In this document: positions 4,945-10,158 of the stretch, one piece after another
Layout of the letters: each line of letters begins with the position of its first letter
How positions within the stretch are numbered: the first letter of the stretch is position 1
Source of the DNA: JAZDLM01 sp043801895
GTDB taxonomy: Bacteria; Patescibacteriota; Kazan-3B-28
Reading direction: 5' to 3'
NCBI GenBank assembly: GCA_043801895.1
Contig: JAZDLM010000032.1
Location: forward strand, 1-12,159
Length of the DNA: 12,159 bases
Position numbers and translations under genes: made by a program
The notes under the pieces: generated by a model
Told to the model about the DNA's origin: nothing
The model's database searches: none
What the model saw: only the letters and a program-made list of their open reading frames with translations

Positions 4945-5020
4945 TGGTGGGCTCGCTTGGATTCGAACCAAGGACTAATCCCTTATGAGGGGACTACTCT
5001 AACCACTGAGTTACGAGCCC
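4945..5020 (-). tRNA. tRNA with CAU anticodon (Ile2 favoured; elongator Met possible)
   Basis: This is a complete minus-strand cloverleaf with encoded CCA (4945-4947). It has acceptor GGGCTCG/CGAGCCC, D-arm ACTC...GAGT, anticodon stem GTCCC/GGGAT with loop CTCATAA (anticodon CAT), T-arm CTTGG TTCGAAT CCAAG and discriminator A. Position 1-72 is a G-C pair, so it is not the initiator. The C4-G69 pair and the general resemblance to E. coli ileX (CTCAGTGGTTAGAG in the D-region) favour tRNA-Ile2, the TilS substrate. A Met elongator cannot be excluded from sequence alone. Confidence 0.9.
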
Positions 5021-5126
5021 CGTTAGAAATGCAGTCCAAATGACAAAAAATCTATTACCCAAAGAACCTTATCTATTCTAGCTCCATTCTACCGAACCCG
5101 GTCATAATTTCTAACGGGGCGAGCCC
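5018..5126 (-). repeat. Inverted repeat CCCCGTTAGAAAT with acceptor-strand copy upstream of the CAU tRNA
   Basis: CCCCGTTAGAAATGC (5018-5032, overlapping the tRNA's first three bases) faces AATTTCTAACGGGGC (5106-5120), so the tRNA leader could form a hairpin with about 75 bases in the loop. Immediately beyond it, CGAGCCC (5120-5126) repeats the 7-base acceptor strand of the tRNA. Within the loop, TTAGAA (-35, 5109-5114) and TAGAAT (-10, 5086-5091), spaced 17 bases on the minus strand, are a weak promoter candidate for the tRNA. Confidence 0.5.
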
Positions 5127-5131
5127 GGGTT

Positions 5132-5824
5132 CTAGATTATATTGTCTCGCTGCACCTCTCTCCACTCGCCCGGAGCTAACTTGCCCAGTCTCAGCTTACC
5201 AATTCTCACTCGAGTAAGTCTAACTACCTTATAGCCAAGCCGTTCGGCCACCTCGCGAATTTGTCGCTTCTTCCCCTCTTTCAACACTAGTCGCACCAGC
5301 CATCGCCCTCGCGCCAATATTCTTTGCCCGACTACCCGCATGGGTTGGGTAAGTGAACCATCAGTCCGATAGCTTTTTTTGAACCCAATGATTTTATCGG
5401 CACTAGAACCCGCCACAATTACTTCGTATTCCTTTTCATGTTGATATCGCGGATGGGTCAGTAAATTCGCCAACTCGCCATCATTGGTCACTAAAATCAA
5501 CCCATCACTATTTTTATCTAGCCGCCCTACTGGATAAACCCGATTTTCTTTCGGGAAAAAATCGGCAATGGTCTTTTTAGCATGACTATCCGATACTGTC
5601 GAAGTTACTCCGACCGGTTTATTAAATGCGTAAATTGCCGGCTCCGCGACTTGAACTGCTCGCCCATGATATTCAACTCGATCTCGCCGAGGATCGATTA
5701 AACTCCCCAGCCGCCTAACAACCACACCGTTAACCTTGACTCGGCCATCCAAAATCAGCTGCTCGGCTTTTCGCCGGCTAGCTACACCTGCTCGAGCTAG
5801 AAACTTTTGGAGCCTTTCTTGCAT
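5132..5824 (-). CDS. rluB: RsuA/RluB-family rRNA pseudouridine synthase
   Basis: The enzyme isomerises a specific uridine of rRNA to pseudouridine; RluB-type members act on 23S rRNA and RsuA on 16S. The 230 residues start with an S4 RNA-binding domain (RLQKFLARAGVASRRKAEQL, 4-23, then DGRVKVNG). The catalytic domain follows: YAFNKPVGVTST (65-76), the active-site motif GRLDKNSDGLILVTNDGELA (100-119) with D103 as the expected catalytic aspartate, and the C-terminal EGKKRQIREVAERLGYKVVRLTRVRIG (183-209). Length matches Bacillus RluB (about 230). The gene symbol is a best guess among RluB/RluE/RluF/RsuA. The ATG at 5824 follows a TACAAT box by 6 bases, suggesting a leaderless mRNA. It stands alone, tail towards the tRNA cluster. 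Confidence 0.9.
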   Translation of the reverse strand: MQERLQKFLARAGVASRRKAEQLILDGRVKVNGVVVRRLGSLIDPRRDRVEYHGRAVQVAEPAIYAFNKPVGVTSTVSDSHAKKTIADFFPKENRVYPVGRLDKNSDGLILVTNDGELANLLTHPRYQHEKEYEVIVAGSSADKIIGFKKSYRTDGSLTQPMRVVGQRILARGRWLVRLVLKEGKKRQIREVAERLGYKVVRLTRVRIGKLRLGKLAPGEWREVQRDNII

Positions 5825-5830
5825 ATCTCG

Positions 5831-5836
5831 ATTGTA
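5831..5836 (-). promoter_or_regulatory. -10 box of the rluB-like gene (leaderless type)
   Basis: TACAAT on the minus strand is separated by 6 bases from the ATG at 5824. A weak -35 (TTTGGG) lies about 16 bases further upstream, inside the hairpin at 5854-5883. Confidence 0.45.
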
Positions 5837-5853
5837 CAGCCTGAGCGTTTAAC

Positions 5854-5883
5854 CCAAATGCCCGCCAATAGGCGGACATTTGG
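5854..5883 (-). terminator. Long hairpin downstream of the DUF378 gene
   Basis: CCAAATGCCCGCC (5854-5866), loop AATA and GGCGGACATTTGG form 12 pairs with one C-A mismatch. It sits 24 bases after the DUF378 stop codon, where a terminator is expected, but the minus-strand tail GGTTAAACG has no U tract, so it may only be a weak terminator or an mRNA-stabilising stem. Confidence 0.4.
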
Positions 5884-5907
5884 AAAATAAGTTCGCTGAT
5901 CGTAGGC

Positions 5908-6120
5908 CTACTTGCCTACTCTACCCCACCAAGTGAACAGCATCCACAAAGCGGCCAGACCGACCAAGTCATAGATGACCTTGGCAAAGGTCGCATCGCC
6001 AAAGATGGCCTGCACCAGATCAAAGTCGAAGAAACCGACCAGGCCCCAGTTCAAACCACCGATCACGACGAGAATGAAAACTAACCAGTTGATAAATCCC
6101 ATGATGATTGCGATAAACAA
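5908..6120 (-). CDS. DUF378 small membrane protein
   Basis: The protein belongs to the DUF378 family (YuzA-like), whose function is unknown. It has the family core LVFILVVIGGLNWGLVGFFDFDLV in the first membrane segment and its exit, then a short loop with IFGD and a second membrane segment, VIYDLVGLAALWMLFTWW. The 70-residue reading uses a TTG start at 6120; the ATG at 6102 would give 64 residues (MGFINWLVF...) and removes only MFIAII. No clear Shine-Dalgarno sequence precedes either start. A promoter with a perfect -10 (6148-6153) fits both. It is transcribed towards the rluB-like gene but separated from it by a hairpin and that gene's own -10 box, so probably monocistronic. Confidence 0.85.
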   Translation of the reverse strand: MFIAIIMGFINWLVFILVVIGGLNWGLVGFFDFDLVQAIFGDATFAKVIYDLVGLAALWMLFTWWGRVGK

Positions 6121-6147
6121 TAACTATATGTCAATCGACCCAACTGC

Positions 6148-6153
6148 ATTATA
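6148..6153 (-). promoter_or_regulatory. Extended -10 promoter of the DUF378 gene
   Basis: On the minus strand TGA-TATAAT is an extended, perfect -10 box 27 bases upstream of the TTG start and 45 bases upstream of the ATG. The -35 region has no good match (TTATTC at 17 bases). Confidence 0.55.
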
Positions 6154-6174
6154 TCAAGCTTTAGCCCACTGAAT

Positions 6175-6208
6175 AAAAAAATAAGGAGGGTGACCGATGG
6201 TCGCCTCC
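6175..6208 (-). terminator. Rho-independent terminator (minus strand)
   Basis: On the minus strand, GGAGGCGACC, loop ATC and GGTCACCCTCC form a 10-bp stem with one bulge, followed by TTATTTTTTTATT (seven consecutive T, plus-strand A run 6175-6181). This is a textbook terminator. The upstream half can instead pair as CGCCCCCC/GGGGAGGCG, an alternative anti-terminator-like hairpin. It ends a transcript coming from about 6414. Confidence 0.75.
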
Positions 6209-6414
6209 CCAAAGGGGGGCGGTAAGGGGATAAGCTGATTAGTTCTCCCGCACCTCACAGGCGCCAAGGCGGGGGTACTCGCCGAAAGGCTTAGCGTCAA
6301 ATCTAAAACTCGATCCCCTCGTGCTCACAGATCTCGGCCAGCCCCCGGGTAATGGCAGCGATGTTCTGACTCCACCGGACAAAAAGATAAACTCTACTAT
6401 ACCCGCCAGCGACT
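6209..6414 (-). ncRNA. Candidate small RNA between a perfect -10 box and a terminator
   Basis: The minus strand has a perfect TATAAT at 6421-6426 and a strong terminator at 6175-6208, bounding about 240 bases with no recognisable gene. Stems seen include CCCGC/GCGGG and GCC-TTTC-GGC. The span does not show the conserved cores of SRP RNA, tmRNA or RNase P RNA that I know. A short frame ending ITRGLAEICEHEGIEF (stop near 6303) looks protein-like but has no start codon close by. A transcript reading through from 7113 is the alternative source for the terminator. Confidence 0.35.
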
Positions 6415-6419
6415 GGTAG

Positions 6420-6426
6420 TATTATA
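6420..6426. promoter_or_regulatory. Overlapping divergent -10 boxes
   Basis: TATTAT (6420-6425) on the plus strand and TATAAT (6421-6426) on the minus strand overlap almost completely. The first could serve the Cys-rich protein gene at 6456 (30-base leader), the second the putative small RNA. -35 matches are poor on both sides, so the two transcripts would probably compete. Confidence 0.4.
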
Positions 6427-6455
6427 AAACTAGAAATAGCCTTAACCCGATAGCT

Positions 6456-6929
6456 ATGAAGATTTTTATTATTACCCTCGTCGTGCTGGTCCTCGCCGGC
6501 ATTGGCTTGGCTGCCTATTCCTACACTAAAAATCTGCGCCCGGACTTGATCGGCGGCCAGACAGATGAACATGGTTGTATCATCCCCGCCGGCTACAGCT
6601 GGTGCGAGGTCAAAGCAAAATGTCTCCGCACTTGGGAAGAATTTTGCGATATTAACACCACCGAACACGATATCATTGCCTTATTCGCCGCCAAGTACAA
6701 CAAATCTCTCGATGATATCAGAGTTGAGTTTACTGATTCAGACAATACTCACATTCACGGCAATATCAGTTTTGCCCCGTTTGACGCCAATAACGAGGGC
6801 GGGATGTTTCTGGCCGTCAAAACTGACAATCAATGGGAGCTAGTATTCGACGGCAACGGCAGCGTTGATTGCCAGAATCTTGCCCAATACAACTTCACCG
6901 CTAGTATGCTCAAAGGATTTTGCGACTAG
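6456..6929 (+). CDS. Secreted or membrane-anchored Cys-rich protein of unknown function
   Basis: The 157-residue protein begins with a signal peptide or anchor (MKIFIITLVVLVLAGIGLAA) lacking a lipobox cysteine, so it is likely exported and tethered or cleaved. The mature part opens with GGQTDEHGCIIPAGYSWCE (33-51), KCLRTWEEFC (55-64) and ends with WELVFDGNGSVDC (127-139) and a final FCD. Six cysteines (41, 50, 56, 64, 139, 156) could make three disulfides, as expected outside the cytoplasm. The DEHGC...AGYSWCE motif recurs, from memory, in unannotated CPR and archaeal proteins; I cannot name a function. The ATG at 6456 has no Shine-Dalgarno sequence; the nearest promoter is at 6420. It ends 4 bases from the convergent gene at 6934. 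Confidence 0.8.
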   Translation: MKIFIITLVVLVLAGIGLAAYSYTKNLRPDLIGGQTDEHGCIIPAGYSWCEVKAKCLRTWEEFCDINTTEHDIIALFAAKYNKSLDDIRVEFTDSDNTHIHGNISFAPFDANNEGGMFLAVKTDNQWELVFDGNGSVDCQNLAQYNFTASMLKGFCD

Positions 6930-6933
6930 CGGT

Positions 6934-7113
6934 CTATTTATAGAGAGCTACTAAAGCCTGATAGACCAGAAACGCTGGCCAAACCAAGGCTTTTAAGAAC
7001 CCTAAAACACCGGCCCAAAATGTAGTGGCCTGGCTGATAAAATATACCGCCGCGCCGATCAGCCCCAAACCATAAACCGCTGACCCGCCACCATGATGCA
7101 TATGTTTACCCAT
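6934..7113 (-). CDS. Small conserved two-segment membrane protein (59 aa)
   Basis: The frame encodes MGKHMHHGGGSAVYGLGLIG and continues with two hydrophobic stretches (about 13-28 and 32-55), including QATTFWAGVLGFLKALVWPAF. A His/Gly-rich N-terminus followed by YGLGLIGA and TTFW..VLGFLKA..WPAFLVY is a pattern I know from many short unannotated bacterial proteins, common in CPR genomes; function unknown. The ATG at 7113 is supported by an extended -10 (TGC-TACAAT) ending 6 bases upstream, giving a leaderless mRNA. The stop at 6934-6936 lies 4 bases from the end of the convergent Cys-rich gene, so transcripts overlap tail to tail. The short His/Gly-rich start could bind metal, but that is a guess. 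Confidence 0.8.
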   Translation of the reverse strand: MGKHMHHGGGSAVYGLGLIGAAVYFISQATTFWAGVLGFLKALVWPAFLVYQALVALYK

Positions 7114-7119
7114 ATGCCA

Positions 7120-7125
7120 ATTGTA
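7120..7125 (-). promoter_or_regulatory. Extended -10 promoter of the 59-aa gene (leaderless type)
   Basis: The minus strand reads TGC-TACAAT, six bases, then ATG at 7113. It is almost identical to the promoter of the ftsB-like gene (3911-3919). Confidence 0.55.
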
Positions 7126-7146
7126 GCAAAAGTTTCTTAGCCCCAG

Positions 7147-7392
7147 CTATTTCCCTTTCTTCGCCGCACCGACAATTACCATCACCAAACCGAGGATGAA
7201 AAAAATCAGGGCAACAATGGCAAAAAAGGCCCACATCAAGCCGCTTGTGCCATAGACGATCGGCAGTATTGGTCGGCCGTTACTCGACGCACCGGCCAGA
7301 AATCCCAGCAGGAAAAAGACCACAACACCAATTAATCCGCCCCAGAGAAATATTTTTTCATAAAAACTCCTTTCGCTAGTATTATCACACAA
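7147..7392 (-). CDS. Small two-segment membrane protein, apparent frameshift at its start
   Basis: The open frame (81 codons from a TTG at 7392) encodes a small membrane protein with hydrophobic segments KIFLWGGLIGVVVFFLLGFL and WAFFAIVALIFFILGLVMVI and a basic end, GAAKKGK. Its proper start seems to be elsewhere: ATG at 7361 has a perfect Shine-Dalgarno AAAGGAG (7367-7373) five bases upstream, and a -10 box GATAAT at 7381-7386 would start transcription downstream of the TTG. That ATG is in another frame and reads MKKYFSGAD-stop. Restoring one A in the run of six A after the ATG (7353-7358), or a -1 slip on AAA-AAA, gives MKKIFLWGGLIG..., a clean membrane protein of about 71 residues. Function unknown; no family recognised. 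Confidence 0.65.
   Translation of the reverse strand: MCDNTSERSFYEKIFLWGGLIGVVVFFLLGFLAGASSNGRPILPIVYGTSGLMWAFFAIVALIFFILGLVMVIVGAAKKGK
7381..7386 (-). promoter_or_regulatory. Extended -10 promoter of the gene at 7147-7361
   Basis: TGT-GATAAT on the minus strand forms an extended -10 box. The expected start lies near 7374, leaving the AAAGGAG and ATG at 7361 in the leader and excluding the TTG at 7392 as a start codon. Confidence 0.5.
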
Positions 7393-7528
7393 AAAGCACC
7401 TCAGTCGCTTTACTCCCGTACATAAGCCGCAGTACTAGCAGTAGTTACAGCGTTTCTGGCGGGCATCGTTGCAGGCAGGGAACTTTGGATTGGAAGAGGA
7501 CGATAAAGCTCGATCTTAAAATGCTAAC

Positions 7529-8539
7529 CTATTTGGCATTAACATAGCTATAAATCGTCGAGGAAACCTTGCTAATGGCAGTTTCTAGGTCAGCGTAGTT
7601 AACCCCCTTTGTCATTACGCACACCGAGTAGGGTTTGTCAGTATAATAAACAATCCCACAGTCATGTACCCCCTTGCCGATTGTCGGATTGCCGTAAATA
7701 CCAAACTTATGAGCCACTCTGGTATTAGCCGGTAATCCAGCCGCCAGACCATCAGCAAAAACAGCATGGCTCAATAGCCCCAAGACCTTCTCCGACATAG
7801 CCGCGTTCAAAAAAGTCGCATTGTACAACACCCGCAGTAGCAGTGAATATTGCCGAGGTGAAATTCCATAGTCCGCATCGGCCAACCCTTCATAGGGTAC
7901 GGGAATGTCTAACGTATCAAACAGACTCGTTAAAACTTCGACGTCAGTAGCCCCCTCCAATAAGTCTTTGGCGTTGTTATCTGAATCAACGATCATCGCT
8001 TCAATTAGCTGATCCACGGTATAGGAAGAGCCGGCTTCCAGATGAGTGCTGGTCGAGCTATTAAACTCATTAGAGTTTTCAGCTGCCGTCTGCCGATAGA
8101 CAATTCTGCGACTAAGCAGTGCCGCATCGGTTTCCGCCTCTTTATATAAAGCCAACGCCACTGGCAATTTTAATAAACTGGCCGGATAAAACTGAGCATC
8201 CTCGTTCACGCCCGTCCATTGACCGGTTTGCAAATCACGAAAATATACCGCCACAGCAGAGACACGCCCAGTCTGGATTTCTTGGCTAACTACATTGTCT
8301 AGTTTTGCTTTCAAATCTTTGTATGCAGACAGCAAGCTTTTGTCTGGACTTTTACAGGCCAACAAGGGGCTAATGAAAGCGTAATCGGATGTAGTGTCTC
8401 GCCAGTTGAATGCCGCGGGAATCGTCTTGCCTATCGTCCATCTGCTCACCTCGTAACCCAAACCCAGTCCTACTCCAAAAATGACCGCCCCAATCGCCAA
8501 AACTCGGAACCACCTAGTTGTCGCTCTTTTCCCCAGCAT
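7529..8539 (-). CDS. Class A beta-lactamase-fold serine hydrolase, membrane-anchored
   Basis: The 336-residue protein has an N-terminal membrane anchor or uncleaved signal (RVLAIGAVIFGVGLGLGYEV, about 12-31) and an extracytoplasmic serine-hydrolase domain. It carries the SxxK motif in YPASLLKLP (S121, K124), SDN (186-188) and, where KTG is expected, KFG (278-280) in VAHKFGIYG. ISPRQYSLLLRVLYN (about 226-240) is typical of the beta-lactamase2/class A group. True drug-hydrolysing enzymes usually keep K-T/S-G and an omega-loop Glu that I do not see, so a cell-wall-related or unknown serine hydrolase is as likely as a resistance enzyme. The start is set at the ATG at 8539, six bases after a perfect TATAAT. 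A TTG at 8608 lies inside tRNA-Asn, and an ATG at 8557 lies upstream of the -10. Confidence 0.85.
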   Translation of the reverse strand: MLGKRATTRWFRVLAIGAVIFGVGLGLGYEVSRWTIGKTIPAAFNWRDTTSDYAFISPLLACKSPDKSLLSAYKDLKAKLDNVVSQEIQTGRVSAVAVYFRDLQTGQWTGVNEDAQFYPASLLKLPVALALYKEAETDAALLSRRIVYRQTAAENSNEFNSSTSTHLEAGSSYTVDQLIEAMIVDSDNNAKDLLEGATDVEVLTSLFDTLDIPVPYEGLADADYGISPRQYSLLLRVLYNATFLNAAMSEKVLGLLSHAVFADGLAAGLPANTRVAHKFGIYGNPTIGKGVHDCGIVYYTDKPYSVCVMTKGVNYADLETAISKVSSTIYSYVNAK

Positions 8540-8545
8540 ACGATC

Positions 8546-8551
8546 ATTATA
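8546..8551 (-). promoter_or_regulatory. -10 box of the beta-lactamase-like gene (leaderless type)
   Basis: TATAAT on the minus strand, six bases, then ATG at 8539. No -35 match is seen at the usual distance. It lies between tRNA-Asn and the gene, so read-through from the tRNA is also possible. Confidence 0.6.
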
Positions 8552-8578
8552 CCTCATTCCATTCGGGGCGTTTCGTTT

Positions 8579-8653
8579 TGGCTCCCGGGGTCGGACTCGA
8601 ACCGACAACCAGTCGCTTAACAGGCGACCGCTCTGCCATTGAGCTACCCGGGA
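8579..8653 (-). tRNA. tRNA-Asn (GUU)
   Basis: This is a complete minus-strand tRNA with encoded CCA (8579-8581). It has acceptor TCCCGGG/CCCGGGA, D-arm GCTC...GAGC, anticodon stem GTCGC/GCGAC with loop CTGTTAA (anticodon GTT), T-arm GTCGG TTCGAGT CCGAC and discriminator G, as expected for asparagine. Its first 15 bases are repeated exactly 123 bases upstream (8762-8776). Confidence 0.96.
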
Positions 8654-8776
8654 ACGAATTGTGAATCACCCTACTGGGTAGTCGATTGCTCCCCGCCCGT
8701 ACCGAACGCCAGCCCGACACCGAGCGTGTCATTCTGGCCGGGGTACGTTCGGGTGGGTGCCTTGAGCTACCCGGGA
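8654..8776 (-). ncRNA. tRNA-upstream structured element, copy Y, starting with a tRNA-Asn 5'-end copy
   Basis: Reading on the minus strand, the segment begins with TCCCGGGTAGCTCAA (8762-8776), an exact copy of the tRNA-Asn 5' end. It then carries the blocks CCCGAACG (8746-8753), CCAGAATGA (8729-8737), TCGGGCTGG (8709-8717) and GGGCGGGGAGCA (8687-8698) found in the same order before the CAU tRNA (copy X, 3586-3669). Stems are CCGAAC/GTTCGG, GCCAG/CTGGC and inner GACAC/GTGTC. A TATAAT box at 8799-8804 places the whole element in the tRNA-Asn leader transcript. Function unknown. Confidence 0.5.
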
Positions 8777-8798
8777 CTGTTGGGGCTCTACGCTGGGC

Positions 8799-8804
8799 AT
8801 TATA
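8799..8804 (-). promoter_or_regulatory. -10 box upstream of the tRNA-Asn leader element
   Basis: A perfect TATAAT on the minus strand about 23 bases before the tRNA-like 5' copy. The -35 candidate at 17 bases (TAGAAG) is weak. It would transcribe the copy, the conserved blocks and tRNA-Asn as one precursor. Confidence 0.45.
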
Positions 8805-8841
8805 CCGCGTCCCCTGGCCAACTTCTACCCCCTTAAGACAT

Positions 8842-8884
8842 AAAAAGCCGAGGGTATCGGCTGCTCCTTACAGCCACCCTCGGC
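8842..8884 (-). terminator. Rho-independent terminator after the lytic transglycosylase gene
   Basis: On the minus strand GCCGAGGGT and ACCCTCGGC form 9 perfect pairs, with an inner GGCTG/CAGCC stem, followed directly by TTTTT. It starts 10 bases after the stop codon at 8894 and is the clearest terminator in the window. Confidence 0.9.
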
Positions 8885-8893
8885 GTTCTCACG

Positions 8894-9589
8894 CTAATTC
8901 GTTCTCTCGAGCACTTGCTCGACTTCGTCGCGACTTACCTCCTCCCAGGTGAATTCACGCGCCATCGCTTGACGGACATACTTGGTGTTGCTCACCTTCT
9001 TGCCCGCGTTATACCAACCCAGGGCGGTACGCTCGTCGTACTTTCGCTCTGGGTCATTGAGGGCAAAACTCAACAAGCCTAGACCACATTTCAGGTTGCC
9101 TGATAGGTCAGCGTAGTTGTAGCCCTTTTTCAGTTGCATGCCATCGTCAAGGATCTGGCAAATGCCCCATTCGCCAGAACCACCACGCTTCACACCGCCG
9201 CGTGAATTATAATGCCGACCGCCAGATTCCTGCCAAATCATTCGCCACCCAATTTCCACCGGGACATGTTTGTCCCAGCAGATATCGTTGACAAGCAAGG
9301 TTACCTTAGCGGCGTACCGCTTGGTGACCGCGCCCTTTTCAGCCAATTCACGCAAAACCGTTGGCCGAATCAACGCGGTGGGCAGACGAGGGATTTCTTG
9401 GGCCGCTTGGGCGACCTCGACGGCGACCGTCTGAGCCAGCTGCTCAATTGCAACCGGATCGATGGCGATTGATGTATCACCACCGGGTGTCTCGTGTATG
9501 CCTCCAGCATCTCGCTCGGCGGGCGCCGAACCGTTGGACAGACCAACACACAACAACAGCAACACGACAAACTCGGTGAGTGGCAACAT
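8894..9589 (-). CDS. Secreted lytic-transglycosylase-like (SLT-fold) protein
   Basis: It is likely a peptidoglycan lytic transglycosylase acting outside the cytoplasmic membrane. From the ATG at 9589 the 231-residue protein has a signal peptide (MLPLTEFVVLLLLCVGLSNG), a linker of about 80 residues, and a C-terminal SLT-like domain. The domain holds IWQESGG with E121 as the expected catalytic acid, GEWGICQI (140-147, matching the family GxxQ step), and GWYNAG (191-196, the AYNAG position). The ATG at 9589 is chosen over the one at 9637 because AAGGAG (9600-9605) lies 10 bases upstream and the shorter form starts with a clean signal peptide. The longer form would add 16 residues ahead of it. 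The strong terminator after the stop indicates a single-gene transcript. Lysozyme-like activity on another glycan is the alternative. Confidence 0.82.
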   Translation of the reverse strand: MLPLTEFVVLLLLCVGLSNGSAPAERDAGGIHETPGGDTSIAIDPVAIEQLAQTVAVEVAQAAQEIPRLPTALIRPTVLRELAEKGAVTKRYAAKVTLLVNDICWDKHVPVEIGWRMIWQESGGRHYNSRGGVKRGGSGEWGICQILDDGMQLKKGYNYADLSGNLKCGLGLLSFALNDPERKYDERTALGWYNAGKKVSNTKYVRQAMAREFTWEEVSRDEVEQVLERTN

Positions 9590-9612
9590 TCGCTGCACGC
9601 TCCTTGTTAAAT

Positions 9613-9630
9613 TTGGGAACGAATTCCCAA
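9613..9630 (-). promoter_or_regulatory. Palindromic hairpin in the leader of the lytic transglycosylase gene
   Basis: TTGGGAA / TTCCCAA forms 7 perfect pairs around a TTCG tetraloop on the minus strand, 7 bases upstream of the AAGGAG. It may be a leader hairpin that stabilises the mRNA or an operator for a dimeric regulator. Confidence 0.45.
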
Positions 9631-9707
9631 GGTACATACATTACAGCGCGGGGCAGACTCGATTAAGCCAATACCCGCACACGCCAAACTATACCGATTA
9701 AAACGGG

Positions 9708-9729
9708 ATTAGGCAACCCCCGGCCTAAT
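9708..9729 (-). terminator. Possible terminator after the four-helix-bundle gene
   Basis: ATTAGGC and GCCTAAT pair perfectly (7 bp, 8-base GC-rich loop) 23 bases after the stop codon at 9752. The minus-strand tail CCCGTTTTAATC has only four T and is offset by four bases, so termination would be weak. Confidence 0.4.
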
Positions 9730-9751
9730 TGAGAATGGCTAATGCCAAGTG

Positions 9752-10123
9752 TCAAATGCTGGGCGCAGATTCTTGTGATTTGCGACGAATTACCACTAGT
9801 ATCTTCACCAACTGCTCACATTCGCCGGACAATTCATTATATTGCTCAACGCCCAAACATTTCGCGTCTTTCAGCAGAGATAGCCAGTATAACGTCTCTT
9901 TCCCTTCCTTGATGGCTATCGACAACTTATTAACAAAATCCTTTCTCGTCGGAGCACCGTCGGCTTCCGCCAAATTAGCGCCCAAGGACGTACCAGACCT
10001 GATTGCCTGCGCCAACATATTTTGATTCATCGCGTCCCGATTCACAGATCTGATCTCTCGCAACAAAAGACATGAAAATGCATTGGCCCGAGTGTAAATA
10101 TCTATTCCCCCGTTCTTCATCAT
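9752..10123 (-). CDS. Four-helix-bundle protein (S23 / 23S rRNA IVP family)
   Basis: The 123-residue protein belongs to the four-helix-bundle family first seen in intervening sequences of 23S rRNA genes; its role is unknown. The core AQAIRSGTSLGANLAEADGA (38-57), KDFVNKLSIAIKEGKETLYWL (61-81) and the C-terminal helix EQLVKILVVIRRK (102-114) follow the family consensus. Here it is not inside an rRNA gene but between rpoD and the lytic transglycosylase gene. Two ATG codons (10123, 10120) stand together behind GAGGAATGA, a modest ribosome binding site inside a CATTC-rich degenerate repeat. The stop is TGA. Family members spread between genomes, so acquisition is plausible, but the gene shows no integrase or clear ends. 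Confidence 0.88.
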   Translation of the reverse strand: MMKNGGIDIYTRANAFSCLLLREIRSVNRDAMNQNMLAQAIRSGTSLGANLAEADGAPTRKDFVNKLSIAIKEGKETLYWLSLLKDAKCLGVEQYNELSGECEQLVKILVVIRRKSQESAPSI

Positions 10124-10158
10124 TCATTCCTCATTCGGCATTCATCGTTGGGCATTAC
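10121..10158. repeat. CATTC-rich degenerate repeat between rpoD and the four-helix-bundle gene
   Basis: The short gap carries repeated CATTC/CATT units (CATTCATTCCTCATTCGG, then CATTCATCGTTGGGCATT). TAATGCC at its rpoD end appears in opposite orientation near the other end of the four-helix-bundle gene (9740-9746). The match is only 7-8 bases, so a terminal inverted repeat is possible but unproven. Confidence 0.3.

Noticed and set aside
6197..6238. A 13-codon open frame (MVASPKGGGKGIS) behind a perfect AAGGAGG on the plus strand
   Set aside because: The AAGGAGG is the plus-strand image of a minus-strand terminator stem and its T tract is intact. The start codon would be buried in the same hairpin, and nothing follows in frame.
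6303..6668. Minus-strand frame of 121 codons antisense to the Cys-rich gene
   Set aside because: Mostly antisense to a convincing gene. Only the tail EICEHEGIEF looks protein-like, and it has no nearby start codon.
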